64,000 nt of DNA from Arabidopsis thaliana (Eukaryota; Streptophyta; Magnoliopsida; Brassicales; Brassicaceae): contig NC_003075.7 in the NCBI RefSeq assembly GCF_000001735.4, positions 13,641,001 through 13,705,000 on the forward strand. The letters run 5' to 3'. Below the pieces are notes generated by a model. It made no database searches. It worked only from the letters and a program-made list of their open reading frames with translations, and was not told the origin of the DNA. Positions 1 through 12,576 of the stretch are shown here, piece by piece. Each line of letters begins with the position of its first letter. The first letter of the stretch is position 1. The position numbers and the translations under genes were made by a program.

Positions 1-640
1 TTCAGTGACTGAGCTAATGGAAGGAGACTCGTCGAGGAGAATAGTGGAGATAATCTGCAGAACAAGCTGGTTAAAGACAGAGAATCAAGGAGGGAGAATC
101 GATCGGATTTTGAAAGTACACAACATGCAAAAAACCTTAGCGAGATTCGAAGAATACAGAGATACAGTGAAGATCAGAGCAAGCAAGTTACAAAAGAAAC
201 ATCCGAGATGTATCGCCGACGGAAACGAGCTTCTCAGGTTTCACGGCACCACTGTGGCTTGCGCTTTGGGGATAAACGGGTCGACGAGTCTGTGTTCGTC
301 GGAAAAGTGTTGCGTTTGTCGGATTATACGAAATGGGTTCTCGGCGAAACGGGAGATGAATAACGGAATTGGGGTTTTTACTGCGTCGACGAGTGAGAGG
401 GCGTTTGAGTCTATTGTGATTGGAGATGGTGGTGGTGGTGATCGGAAGGCGTTGATTGTGTGTCGAGTGATTGCCGGGAGGGTTCATCGGCCGGTGGAGA
501 ATGTAGAGGAGATGGGTGGGTTGTTGAGTGGGTTTGATTCATTGGCTGGTAAAGTTGGGTTGTACACAAATGTTGAGGAGCTCTATTTGCTCAATTCTCG
601 AGCTTTGCTTCCTTGTTTTGTGCTAATCTGCAAACCTTAA
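1..640 (+). CDS. C2H2 zinc-finger family protein, C-terminal part (5' end outside window)
   Basis: The reading frame is open from base 2 to a TAA at 638-640 and continues upstream of the window, so only about the last 212 residues are visible and no zinc finger is in view. The visible part matches the conserved C-terminal domain of a plant family of C2H2 zinc-finger proteins (At4g27240 by gene order). That domain resembles an ADP-ribosyltransferase (PARP-like) fold. It has an LRFHGTT motif (codon for His at 242-244), a NNGIGVFTAS segment where PARPs have G-I-Y-F-A, and a terminal EELYLLNSRALLPCFVLI strand resembling the last catalytic strand. Enzymatic activity is not established from this. 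An overlapping minus-strand frame at 188-487 is a codon-pattern shadow. The identity rests on gene order and family recognition. Confidence 0.85.
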   Translation, partial: SVTELMEGDSSRRIVEIICRTSWLKTENQGGRIDRILKVHNMQKTLARFEEYRDTVKIRASKLQKKHPRCIADGNELLRFHGTTVACALGINGSTSLCSSEKCCVCRIIRNGFSAKREMNNGIGVFTASTSERAFESIVIGDGGGGDRKALIVCRVIAGRVHRPVENVEEMGGLLSGFDSLAGKVGLYTNVEELYLLNSRALLPCFVLICKP

Positions 641-1802
641 ATCAAACTTTTGAGGTTGATAAGTTGTGTCAATTAGAGAGTTTCGAAAACGCAAATTTGG
701 TATATTGATCTCAGTCGTAAAAATCTTAGCTTTCAGAAATAAATGTGTTGTAGCAAAGTTTCTAACAAATGATTTAAAAGCTTTTTGCTATCATTTCATT
801 TACAGTCTCTTGATGAACAGCTTTTTAAATAACGAAACTATATTTTTGGCTTGCATCATTGTTCAGGTTTTCTTGTGACTTGAGTTTAAGTTTCTATTTG
901 CATACATAAAAAGATAAAATTTGAATAACTTTTGGTTTGGTAAATTGGCATTTCTTTTTGAAGCCACTTGATGTGTGAAAGTCTCTAGATATTGAGAAAA
1001 GCATTTATTTACTTCTTTTTTTGGTATGAAATTATGAATGTTAAGTACTAGCATTTATTTACCTTTAACCTCAAACTCAAAAAGTAAAGCTTTTATTCAT
1101 ATTGTTTTGAGACAGATCTCTAAAAGACGGAATGTTTTTGTTCATGGTGTAATAATTGATAATTTTGGTTCATGTGAAGTAGGGAATGGTGTTGTTGCAC
1201 GAAATAAAGGAATGGAGGTTGAAGAGCGTCAGATACAGAGGCTTTGTTTCACGGGTGGAGAATATTGGTAAATGCCAAATTCCATACAATAACTGGCAAG
1301 CAAATAAGTCTCAAAGTAGAGAAAAATTAATGATCAGGTTTTTAATTCCCTTGTTTTTTGTCAAAAGTTTTTATGCCCTTTTTTGCTCTATCACCTTCAT
1401 CGTGTAAGAAACTTTGTGCATGGTAATGGACTCTAACAAATGAAAGTGGAATTGGTGAACTCTAAAAACTGAAATCAAGTTCAAAATTGAAAATTTGGCT
1501 TACCTCAAACATGCTACTGTCATGCTTTTGTTTCTTATTAAAACGATAAGCGAACAAGAACAGAACATCGTAGCTAGCATATTGTTTGAAAAGCAAAATG
1601 GTCCATACGCATTGATACAAAGCTTGCATCAAAAGTGACGACAAAACTAAGTACTATTACTTACACTCTGAGCTAGTAGGATCTATCATTTTAATTGTTC
1701 AGACGTATTAAGACTAAAAGTGTATAGTGAATACAAACAATTTGTTTGGGATTGTAGAATGCAATCTTGATAGAAGCATCAATCGTTGTTGATCTCACAT
1801 TC
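641..1802. other. intergenic, convergent 3' ends
   Basis: This stretch lies between two genes that converge. It is AT-rich and should hold both 3' UTRs. I see no ORF with recognisable protein content. The only structure I noted is a duplicated 21-bp segment at its right edge, listed separately. Confidence 0.6.
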
Positions 1803-1859
1803 TCACTGCCTGAGTTTGTGGTTCAAGGTAGGGAACTTAATCTTGATAGAAGCATCAAT
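1763..1859. repeat. 21-bp direct repeat spanning the 3' end of the reductase gene
   Basis: An identical 21-mer (AATCTTGATAGAAGCATCAAT on the plus strand, shown in part as TTGATAGAAGCATCAA) occurs at 1763-1783 and 1839-1859, a 76-bp offset. The second copy is coding, within the last exon of the reductase. The first lies in its 3' UTR. This looks like a small local duplication of the gene's 3' coding end. Confidence 0.8.
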
Positions 1860-3425
1860 GGTTTGATCAACAATTTCTTCAATACCATATTTGTACTCAA
1901 ACCCCAATTCTCTTAACTTCTTTGAAGAAATTATAGGCTTCATACATTCTCTCTCTTCCTCGTCTTCATTTACCCTATAAATCAAGAATAATAATTTTTA
2001 AAAATCTTTCATCTTAATAAAACAAAGAAGAATTGATAATGATTGTAGAACTTACTTTTGAACTTTACAAAGATAGTCCTTAGAGAAGTGATGAAGCATC
2101 AACTCATGCATATCAATATTGTCAACACAACATATATATTGACCTTTAGCCTTTGGTTGTTCCATCAAAAACAGATGAGCCCTGCAAATATCTTCAATGT
2201 GTACTAAAGCAATCGAACCCATTCTTTTGTTCACAGCTGATAATATCGCAAACAACTTTGAGTCACCTGTTTTGTTATATTGTAAGTATCAAACTAGTTA
2301 ATTAAGCCTAACATTTAAACTTATGTATGATAATGGAAAAAATTATATACACACCTGTAATTGGAGACAAGAGAACTTGAACGCTTGATGGGACAAATGG
2401 AGTAAGGAATGGACCTGAAACAGTTGTTGTAATGACTGAAACAAGATCCATTCCTCTCTCTTTCGCATACCGAAATGCTTCTTCCTCTGATACGAGCTTC
2501 GATAATACATAAATCTGTAAACATATGAAGTTAACCTTGTTAATGACGCAGAACAATGAATTTGTAAGGCATTTTAATGAAATTATACTATTGTTATAGT
2601 AATTACCCATCCACTTGCTTGTGTTTTAAGGACATGATCAACATGAGCCTTGCATGTTTCATCCACGAAAGATCTCATCCGTTCATTCTCATCTTTAGCA
2701 GTGAGAGTGCTGATGGATGATGTGAAGACAACTCTTTTGACTGACTTTGACTTTAGACAAGAACTAAGTACATTCCGTACGCCTTTTAGCGCCGGTTCTA
2801 TGACTTTGCTCTGGACATAACTCTCTGCGGTTCAATCCAACAAAACCCGGTTTTTATTGGTTAACTTCTAATACCAACGGTTTGATCCGGTTGATATCGG
2901 TTTAATTAGGTGTTGTGCTCAAAAAAAAAGGACCGGTGCAACGAAAAGGTCGTACCGAGATTAACGTGATCTGATGAGATATCAAACTCCATGGAAGCGG
3001 CGACATGGAAGACGCCGTCACAACCCTTAACGGCGTCGTCAAAGCTGCCGTCATCTCGAAGATCCGCTCGGAATAATCTGAGCCGTTCATTTTCCTTCCA
3101 TTTAGATTGAAAGTATTCAGATTTTGCTGTCGAGGGAAGAAGCTTGTCGTTAATTATGAAGACTTCAAAGGCAAATTTACAAAACAGTCCAAGTTTTAGC
3201 CAAAATAACCAATTAACTCATTTTTATTTCAAAGGATTGTGTAAAGTACCTAAAAGATTCGATATAAACAAAGTTTGAAAACAAGAAAATACCAAGATCT
3301 CTGAGAGTGGCATGGACTGTGTAACCTCTTTGGAGAAGAGACTTAACCAACCAAGAACCGATGTATCCACTTGCACCCGTCACGCAATACGTCGCCGTTT
3401 TGCTTTCCTCTCCTTGCAATTCCAT
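1803..3425 (-). CDS. DFR/anthocyanidin-reductase-like NAD(P)-dependent reductase (extended SDR)
   Basis: Six exons are reconstructed on the minus strand: 3293-3425, 2956-3126, 2607-2824, 2355-2514, 2056-2266 and 1803-1974. They give 354 aa, normal for dihydroflavonol-4-reductase-like enzymes. The start is the ATG at 3425; the frame stays open upstream only through non-ATG codons. Residues about 12-22 carry the Rossmann motif [11 protein letters not shown]. The catalytic YxxxK pair is YVLSK at about 176-180, just after the exon 3/4 junction. The family reduces carbonyl groups of flavonoid or phenylpropanoid-type substrates with NADPH in the cytosol; the substrate here is unknown. Gene order points to At4g27250. 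It is divergent from GH3.5, 9.3 kb away. Confidence 0.9.
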
Positions 3426-3837
3426 CACTCCCTCTTCTTCTTCTCGAAATGCCAAATTTACAGTGTAATTTTGGCTTGTAACGATAAGTTATTAAATTAT
3501 TTGTCTGTGCTATTTTAAATATTGTGTTTTGTTTGTTTCCTTTGATACGGTGTCAATATTTTCATATTTTTTGACAATTGGAAAACTACTAGACAGACAA
3601 CTTTTTATCTTTTTGACATATTATTATATTTGGTAAGCTTTGATTTTTGGCGATTTAGTGTAATACAATCATAGTGCAACATCATTCATTAAGACGGGAA
3701 GAGGAAAAAAAAAACCTCGCAATAGTCATTTCCAGCGGAAGGGCTCAGTGTTGTGTTTGTTTTGTTTTGTCTTGTCCTTCTTCCACATCAGATGAGAAGG
3801 CTCTCACACACATCGTAAATGTGCCACTTTAACTAAA

Positions 3838-3864
3838 TGGGCTATAGTCTGGGCTTACTGGGCC
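3838..3864. promoter_or_regulatory. Site II-type (TGGGCT/TGGGCC) cluster upstream of the reductase
   Basis: Three copies of the hexamer TGGGCY occur in 27 bp, at 3838, 3850 and 3859, about 415 bp upstream of the reductase ATG. Such Site II elements bind TCP factors and are common in proximal promoters of Arabidopsis housekeeping genes. No binding is shown here. Confidence 0.45.
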
Positions 3865-5829
3865 GGACCATAAACCCACACTTTATTCAATACTTTAAAC
3901 GAATCATGTTGTGTGTGACACATCATTAGCCACTAAAATTTTCTGAAAGTTTTGTTACAACCTCAAATATTCCTAAAAGTTTATCATACCCTATAATCAA
4001 TCAAATATTAATCTTAATAAAACCAGCTCAAGATACACTGATCTTTAAATAAGTCAAATCCGATCAATTTATACTCACTTTCGTCCTGTTGTGTGACACT
4101 TTGATTCACATTGATAACCATATACATACATGGTACATGTGTTATGTGTATACACAGTCATACATGCATATATACAACGTAAATGTGCACAATGATGAAG
4201 TGGTGGGTGATGTCTGGTGAATGAAAAGGAAGAAAAGTTGGGTCTTACATACATAGACACAAATCTCTTTCATGGGGACACCTAGAAAAGACCCTTATCT
4301 TTTATACCCACTCATACGCACACACAAATCCACAATATATAACCACCAAACCTATAGTATATTCATTCATACTAAGAATCTATGACTGCAACACACACCA
4401 CGATTCAACATAAAGGGAATCTTATCTTCACAACCGAATTTAGAAAACATTCGTTTTAAAAGAAAATAAAATAAAAGTATGTGTTCTTTCTTATTATCAT
4501 CATCTTCATCTTCTTCCTCCAAGTGATAGCACTAAGTAGACAGCCCAAGAGCTCTTCCCAACATTCCGTTGGCCCACGGCAAACTCTTTAAAGCTTTTCC
4601 CATTTATGAGTTTGATATTCAACTTTAATATTAGTCCATAATCTAACGGCGTTGTGTTTTTTGCCATTGATATTTCGAAGAAGAAGCAACAAATATTATC
4701 GTCATCGATTACCATTTAATTACCAACATATGTTTACGTTTGATTATACAACCATCATAAGCTACAAATATCCTCGTCAATACATTTGCGATGAATATAT
4801 TACGATTCAGTGACATTGTTTGCCACCTCTTTTTTCTTGTGACTTCCTACGCCAAGCCAAAACCCATTTACCAAATTCCTCGTTACATAATTCAATGGAT
4901 GCAGTGGAATGTGTCTAACTAAAATTCTGAACCTCCCCTTTTATTTAGTGAACAAGCTTTTCCTTTTAAGTATAACATTAATTTACCCTATATATGTGTC
5001 CCAGTGCCTAAAGTTATTACGATGTACATCACTACATCTTTACAACTCTAAAATTTTCACTTTGTGGTCTTAATTTTGTTCCCCACCTTCTTTGGTTTCT
5101 AACAAAAGTTTCTCTACCTTTCTTCTTCATATTATATTCCATTCCTTTTTGCAACATATTCTGTATAATTTATCCTTTATTATTCTCAACCATAATAATA
5201 AAAGGGTACTAACCCAGGCAAGAAAGCAATAATTTTGTTCATGGAATCATCGAACTAACCCATCCTTAAATTATTTTACTCTCCTACACTACTCTTCACC
5301 ACGTTTCTAGAAAGCTTCTCATTACCAAAACCAGCAATATCGTTTTTTGGTATGATGAACTGTCACACTTCTCAGTAGGATAATCTATTTGATCTCACTA
5401 TATATCAATCATATATAAAATGAACCATATATATATAGTAGTATATGGGCTCTTTAATTAGTGGTTGTTGTTTTATGTTGGGCCAAGATCTAATCAGCAT
5501 AATTTCACGCTTATGCGATTTCATTTATTTATAAAATTGTCTTGGTATATGTAATGAATAAAATTTGATCAAATATAAAAATATAAATGAATGAATTAGC
5601 TCATCATGTGTATTGTTTAGTAATAAGATTGTGTCATTTTCTAATGTGGGATTAAATTTATATATAACCTTGAAAATTTGTGATTTCAGTAGATAACTAA
5701 TTAAGTGCATGGGATCCAACAAAACCCTAAATAGCCTGGAACTGGATCATGCATGAGAGGAAATCAACTAAAAGACACGTATTATCTATTTTTTTCTAAG
5801 GAAAAGAGTTGCTAGCTACTATACTGTTC

Positions 5830-5881
5830 TGGTTGTGGTTGTGGTTGTGGTAGTGGTAGTGGCTGTTGTTGTGGTTGTGGG
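5830..5881. repeat. imperfect GGTTGT/GGTAGT simple repeat
   Basis: A pure T/G-rich tract with a 6-bp rhythm (GGTTGT repeated, drifting to GGTAGT and back) runs for about 52 bp. It is a low-complexity tract with no coding signal. Confidence 0.85.
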
Positions 5882-8310
5882 TGAAGCGTGTGTTTGCTAC
5901 GTGCATGGACCCATCGGTTATGATTATTGGCGGACACTATCCAATAATGGGCTTAAAAGTTCTAATGATCTATGACCCCAATTTCACCTTATCCCTCTTG
6001 GATATTAACTTACATGACATTTTGATTACAATGCACTTTGTTTTTCCGATACATAGATACAAATTTAGAGTCTTCTCCTAATATATCCTTCTAATGAATC
6101 AAAACCGTTAATAATGGTCTCGAAAGGTACTTGCTTTAATGATTTGAAATGTTTAGTGAAACGACAGTCAAAATTGATGACAAATATTAGAGGCCAGTAA
6201 AAAATGATTTTCCAACATTTGAAAGTACGAAAATGATGTGATACAAGCTGCGAAGATAACATAAAAAGTATGAGCTATAATAATATAAACAAACTTTAGA
6301 TGTTATATTCATAGATAATCTTTTATAGAGTTTAATTGTGTTACCTCTTTATGACCCAACTTTTTCAACTTTAAATTATACCCATGAATGTTAATCCTAG
6401 CCTAAGCCCATGAAGCTTATAACTATGGGAAGTAAAGCTAATTAATCATGGCTACTAAAATTATCAAATATTAATATATATTTTAACTGTAATGAAATGT
6501 TGAAAGGTGAAAACCGACACACTCATTTTATTGGTTAGTAGCATGTGATTTATGTCCATACCCATCAATTCTGTTAGTTGTGTAATAAACTTTGTTGTCT
6601 TAAAGTGTTCTTACTCAAATGATATGGTCTTATTTATGATATTTTAATCAACCCTTTTACTCTATATAAAAAAGTCTCAAGTTTGTGTGTCTATTCTTTT
6701 ACTAGACAAAGCCATGAACAAATAAACATCTCAAGTTGATGAGTGATTACAGTCTTATTGATTGATAAATTTTATTTAAGAAAAAATTACTCGAATGTTA
6801 ATCAAGCCTGGTCCCATCTATTCGGATATTCCCACAAAACCATAGCTAGATATAAAAGTTACCAGAAGAGTTTTTTATTTTATTTTTATTTTTATAAAAA
6901 AATATAAAAAAGAACCATACATGTCGATGATGCTTAAAAATGGTCTCGGTTTTGAAAAAAGAAAAGAACTGACTTTGTTTTCACCTTATAAGTATTATTC
7001 AATCAATCTTCAGTCAAGATATTGGTATCTGCTTACAAATCTGAATAAAATATTTGTCCAAGTCTCAAGTATAGGAAGGTTTGAGAAAACCGTAAAGTGA
7101 TATAAGCAAGTATGAGGATACGATCGGTCGATTAGATTCTATGGAATTCAATATTTGATTGACTCGACCGCTTTCTCATGCGAGAAAAGAAAACATATTA
7201 AAAGTCGAAGAGTAATAAAAAGGAAAAGAAACTGAATTGACCCCAAAAACCAATGAATTCCTTTAACTCAAATCATAAACAGCTTTGCGTTTATATATTT
7301 TGAACTTTTTACATAGGTACATAACAGGGTAATTTAGAGACAAAATCCCTTAAAACGTTGACCCAAAAAATCCCTTAAAACACTGGTGAGTGGTGACTAA
7401 TGGACTCGTTGCCAGCACTAATCAATGATTTGTTGCCACCAATAAGTACAACTAAACTTAAAGAGTTGAACGCAACCCTACCAATACTCGCAAATCGCAA
7501 TCGCATACATATAGCAGTAAGATTATAGTTAAATATTGATTTCTTCAGTCACAAAATTCATCGCCAAAACATCACGTTCACTGCATGCATAACGGATGCG
7601 TTAAATAACTGATTTTTGCTAATTATGCAAATTAGTATATGTATTATGTGACGCTAAGCCATTGCTATATATATTCCATCTGTTTCTTGGACAGTTATCA
7701 CTATACTGTGTACGAAAGTATGCATTGAAAAGAAATGACTATTTTTCACTTCAGCCAAAACGTTCAAACTATTTACTAAGTAATTCACTTCACCCAATTT
7801 ATGGATATGATGAAAACAGTGGATAGATGATGAAGACATACAGACCAATTATATAGGATGAGAATGCATTCATTATTATACCTCTTGATAAGTTTTCTGT
7901 TTTTCCAAATGAGTAAATAAAACTTTTGGAGAGCAAAAGAAGAAAGAAAGAAATAATGGAGTAATGAAGACAAACGAGAGAAGACATGAAACTCAAATTG
8001 TCAATGCTTCTTCAATCTCAAGAGCTTTTGCCCTATTGTAGTGGGTTACTTTATTAGTTACCTCTCAAATAGTCAAAAGATAAGGATAAACCTAAACATC
8101 TCGATTTACTTTTAGATATATGCGATCCCTATAAACATTTTACTTTCTTCTCACACAAACGATCTATTTCAAAACCAATAAATGATGTCATGACTCATTC
8201 ACGTCACATCAAATAATAATGTTCGAAAAAGTAACTTGTTTCCAGAATCTTACTAGACTTAATACAAAACAATATGTTTTGTTTAGGTATATGACAATTT
8301 GTCTTGTTTT

Positions 8311-8352
8311 TTGCTGATTACAAAAAAAAATTTGCTGATTACAAAAAAAAAT
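8311..8352. repeat. two-copy 21-bp tandem repeat
   Basis: The unit TTGCTGATTAC followed by nine to ten A occurs twice head to tail with a 21-bp offset. It looks like a recent slippage or duplication event in intergenic DNA. Confidence 0.85.
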
Positions 8353-10062
8353 ATTGTCGGTAAAAAATTGTATATGAAATTTTAGCGCAATTTTTTTAGA
8401 TTAAACATGTCATATATTTTATTATGAGTTCAAAATGGCCACAATATAAAATTACGGTCACAAGTCATACGAGGGTTTTCGGTTAGTCGAGGGTTGAGGC
8501 TTGCCGTCAGTATGCTTGGTAACGTGATGGATTATGATCGCCTTCACACTCCTAGTCCCAAGCAGAAGCGCTGGGGAACATATAGTAATCTTGGTCTTTT
8601 TGCTCCCTCCACAAATTTTACAATGCATCTTCTGTCAATAGGTGATCGATTCATGCATTTTCCTTCCTCCCATGTGTGTTATTTATTGACTGAACCTTTA
8701 TAACTAAAATTTATTTAGTTCTGTCACATATAATCAAGTAATCAACTATAAATATTAGTTATCAAGTATTTCTTATTTGAATAAGATCAATACTAATAAT
8801 AAAAAGTTGATCAGATGCAAATATAATGGGTCCATTAGACCAGTCTCCTTATAATTACAATGCTTAAGCAAAAGAAAGTTTAAGGATTATTTTATATACA
8901 CATGCACAAATACCTCTATATTGGAAATCCCATGATTTATGTCACTAACTACGTACAGATTCGATTTGTATCAAAAGATGAAAAAATATGGAGAAAAAAA
9001 AAACAAATCTCCGAAGCTCTTTCGTACTGTCAAAGCGTAGCCACTTTATTTCATGTGGTTTTCAAACCACTTCCTAACCAGTAACCAATCAACTTTCACT
9101 AATGTCGCCCATTTAATCATTTCATCCATTTTGTTCTTATTTTAGCTACAATTTGTTCAGTTTAATTATACTCCATTTATTCGTCATACACGATCCTTCC
9201 GTCACGTTTCGTACACACATTAATTCATATATAAATATATAATATGGTGAGAGTGAAAAAACTCACAAGAAGTTGATTTTATTTATAATGTGTACACAAA
9301 CTAAGTCTTTGACAGCATTATTACACACTGAAGAAACAAGAAGATATATATCTTGGTTTTATTTTTATTATCAAAGATATATATATTAGTTTAAGAACAA
9401 ATAAGCTAAGGCTGCTAAGCTATGGACCACATTATTGGTTCCCATAATTAAATACGTACTTGATTAGATATTAATAACATGTTTATAAAAACTACTAATA
9501 GTTTGCTATCACCTTAAATAAAGGCAGCTACTCTCTATCTTGTTCCCTTATACTAGGCCATAAAGCCAACTTCAAGATTCAACCAAACACATGCACGTAA
9601 CACCATGATTTTAAATTAACTAAGTTCGATAAACTGTGATTTAGAAAATATTAACTCGAGTAACAGCATTAGTTATTTGTTTTCATTATTTTTCATCTAT
9701 GCAAAATATTTATGTGTAAAACTAATTATATGCATGGTTTCATTTTTTTCATTGGATGTGAGGAAACAGAATGATGTCGAGGAAAGAATTTACTAATGGG
9801 ATACCAATTAATAAAACAAAAAGGATTTTACTTATATTTTTCATCACGGTGCTCGTATTTTTCATGTAGTTCTGAAGAAAAGAGCATGACCATCTCTTAT
9901 GATCAAGATTCAAGATTGCTCAAGATGAGTGACTAATTAGATTTAATATAAGATTTGAGGAAGAAAAACTAATTTTGAAAACGTTAGGAAAAAAAAAGAA
10001 AGAAGAAGCTAAAAACCACCGGAGATGATATTAAAAGTTAATGGTCAAAGGACTTAAATGAC

Positions 10063-10082
10063 TGTCGGTGTCTCCCGCCGAC
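10063..10082 (+). promoter_or_regulatory. auxin-response-element doublet with adjoining DRE core
   Basis: TGTCGG (10063-10068) is directly followed by canonical TGTCTC (10069-10074). Two bases on is GCCGAC (10077-10082). TGTCGG and TGTCTC are high-affinity and classical binding sites for auxin response factors; RCCGAC is the DREB/CBF core. It lies 2.6 kb upstream of the GH3.5 ATG, in a patch of about 250 bp that is clearly richer in G+C than its surroundings. A W-box-like GGTCAA lies at 10043. GH3.5 is known to be auxin- and stress-inducible, so this is a plausible distal enhancer. Confidence 0.5.
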
Positions 10083-11486
10083 GCCACAGGCTTCCGTATA
10101 TTATTATTAGCACAACAGAAACTGTGAAAGAGTGTGGAGAGTACGGAATTTTTTTCTTTTCAGAATATCGAATTCCAAAAACGTCCTTTGTCAACGTTGA
10201 ATATTACACATCTGCATCCTTAGTGCACCTGCTCACACCTGATTTTCGGTGGAGGGAACATCCGCGTGGCATGTTGGGATAATCTGTGTGTATGAACTAA
10301 ATTCTTAAAATAAAGAGAATTTGTAATAGATGATGACCACAAAAGTTTCAATATTTTTGGTTAGTTTGGATACAGTCAGAAGAATTAGAGGAGTAAAACC
10401 AGGAACTGTCAATATTTTCAAGAATGATCATCAAAGATTCAAAGGTTTTTTCTATTAAAAAGTTATGTATTGTACAAACAGAGTATACACAATTTTGTCA
10501 TTTTCCTACACTATTACTGCTTTTAATCAATGATAATTTACCTTTTTCTTCTCCTCCATACCACAAAAACCTAATGTATGGAATTTACTTAAACCACATT
10601 TATAATGTTTTCCAAATATATTATTAAAAACAAATGTTTTCCAAATGTTGTAAAGCTAAAAGATGTGCGACAGTTGAAACTACTGATATCGGGAAATTAA
10701 AGTACAAATTTTCTATATCAAACATAATATACAACCATAGAGCCATTAGTCAAGCAACTTACCAAAGTATTTGACTCGTGAATACAAAGAAGAAATTAAG
10801 AGTCTTACGCTATGTAGACGTTACGTACATGTTAATCTGTTAGGCACCGATTTTAAACCATATCAGATTACAGCACACATCAGCCATTAGATTCTACATA
10901 ATCTCAATTCAATTATATGTTTAATAAACAATTACCTGAAGTTTTGAGAATTCGGTTTCTCTATATATAGAAACACCATTCTTAGGTATACTTTTCTAGA
11001 TTAATGTTCGTAAACAACATAACGAAGCATGTCCAAAACAAAACACTAATTAGCAAAACAAAAATGCTAACCCATCATCAAATGGCTATTTTCACGATTA
11101 GTAAGTTTCAGTTACGTTCTAGACACTAAACAATATGAATAATATTTTAATATGACAATTATCTAATTAGGCTGGTGAGCTTATCTAGAGTTTCACGTTG
11201 AATGTGTTTAAATACAAATCTAGAAAAAAAGAAAGAAAGAAGCTGAAATATCCAAAAATATGCGTTCACACCCAACAAAATGTTCAAATCTACTCAATTT
11301 AATTTACATGGATGATGAGAAAAGCAATTCAAAAAAAAAAAAAAAAATCAGTTCAAAATAAACAACGTGAAGGCACCAAACTAGTAGAAATAAAATAAAG
11401 ATCAACAATCCGTACACGTGTCAACCTATCAAGTTTGGAGTCCAGCTGTCTGGTCCCCCCAATATACACACACCTCTAAAAACTTA

Positions 11487-11529
11487 TTCTCGCGGAGATG
11501 ACACTGATTTGGCCAAAATACCGCGAGAA
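11487..11529. repeat. 9-bp perfect inverted repeat, GC-rich arms
   Basis: TTCTCGCGG at 11487-11495 is matched by CCGCGAGAA at 11521-11529, with a 25-bp spacer. The arms are CpG-rich in a strongly AT-rich setting, about 1.2 kb upstream of the GH3.5 ATG. It could be a paired protein-binding site or the relic of a small element. Confidence 0.75.
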
Positions 11530-12576
11530 GTTACCAATGAACGCCGTTTTTAAGAGATGGTTTTCAATTTTTTTTGTTTAGCTTAGGCTATTAAAAAGGT
11601 TTAAAGTTGGTTGCCGGTGATTTGTGGGACAACCCGTACGTGATTACTGCGGATTAACCGGATATTGCCGGTTTGGTAGTGCTGGTCAACCGGATTATAC
11701 CCCGTTATAAAATCCGTGCCCCTATCGATCGCATTCCCTGTTGTTATGGACGGACACACCCCTTATTTAATTATCGTATTAAGTCTGATTGAGATAGTTA
11801 ATTACTTATATTCTCCATGATTTAGATTACTGTTTCGAATAATTTAGATTATGTAGTATGGAGGAATGATTTGCGTATTTTACACTGAGTATTGCATCAA
11901 ACATTATTGTGGAATTCAAATTTTAAACCCTATGTATTTAACTTAATTAAACATTAAATCATTATGAAACCAATATATATATATTTTAGTAATATATATA
12001 AGTTAATTACTCCTTATCATCTGACGACCAAATGTCTCGAATATAATCTGTTGTCATACTCGTACCAACTACACTGCAATTATAATGGATACTTGATGAA
12101 TAATAACAATTCAACAAGTGAGATTTTTTTCATTTGTAAATGCAAACAAAGTAACAAACTGGTGGTTCATTACAAAATCTTCACAATTATATATATGCTT
12201 AAGTCAGCTCAATTATATGCTAAGTCTAAAATCTTCATAGCAATTATAGTCACATGGAATTCTCTATTAAAGTATAAGAAGAAAGAAATGGTATGAATGA
12301 AGAATGATATAGTTAGAGAAGTCATTATTATTAGAGTAGACCATCTTTATCCATCCGGTACAGGTTTTGACCAATACGGAAAGAGAGAAAAAGAGTCGCA
12401 ATCCTTTTTTTTTTGTTACGAAATTAAAATTATATAATTAGTGCAATTTAAAGCACGAATAGTAAGCGTTCACTTAATTCCTCGATTAACTGATTAGCAT
12501 ATTACGATTATACCCTTCATCTTCCTTATTGTGTCTCTACTCTCTACTTTCACCTTCCTTTCCTTCCATTCTCCTC

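Larger units (their letters stand above)
3426..9990. other. long AT-rich intergenic region (left part of 9.3 kb gap)
   Basis: There is no convincing gene in 6.5 kb, unusually long for gene-dense Arabidopsis chromosome arms. It contains the reductase promoter near its left edge and scattered simple repeats (a GGTTGT-type tract at 5830-5881, a 21-bp tandem repeat at 8311-8352). A somewhat less AT-rich stretch at about 8470-8700 includes an open frame at 8494-8703 with no recognisable domain, so I do not call it a gene. Confidence 0.55.

Noticed and set aside
188..487. 99-codon minus-strand ORF opposite the zinc-finger gene
   Set aside because: Antisense shadow of a real coding frame, with Pro/Thr-rich composition and no domain.
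3423..3455. Upstream start for the reductase at 3455
   Set aside because: The codon there is TTG, not ATG; the ATG at 3425 begins a normal-length protein.
10058..10282. 74-codon ORF over the auxin-element cluster
   Set aside because: No domain; the open frame reflects the GC-richer patch. A regulatory reading fits better.
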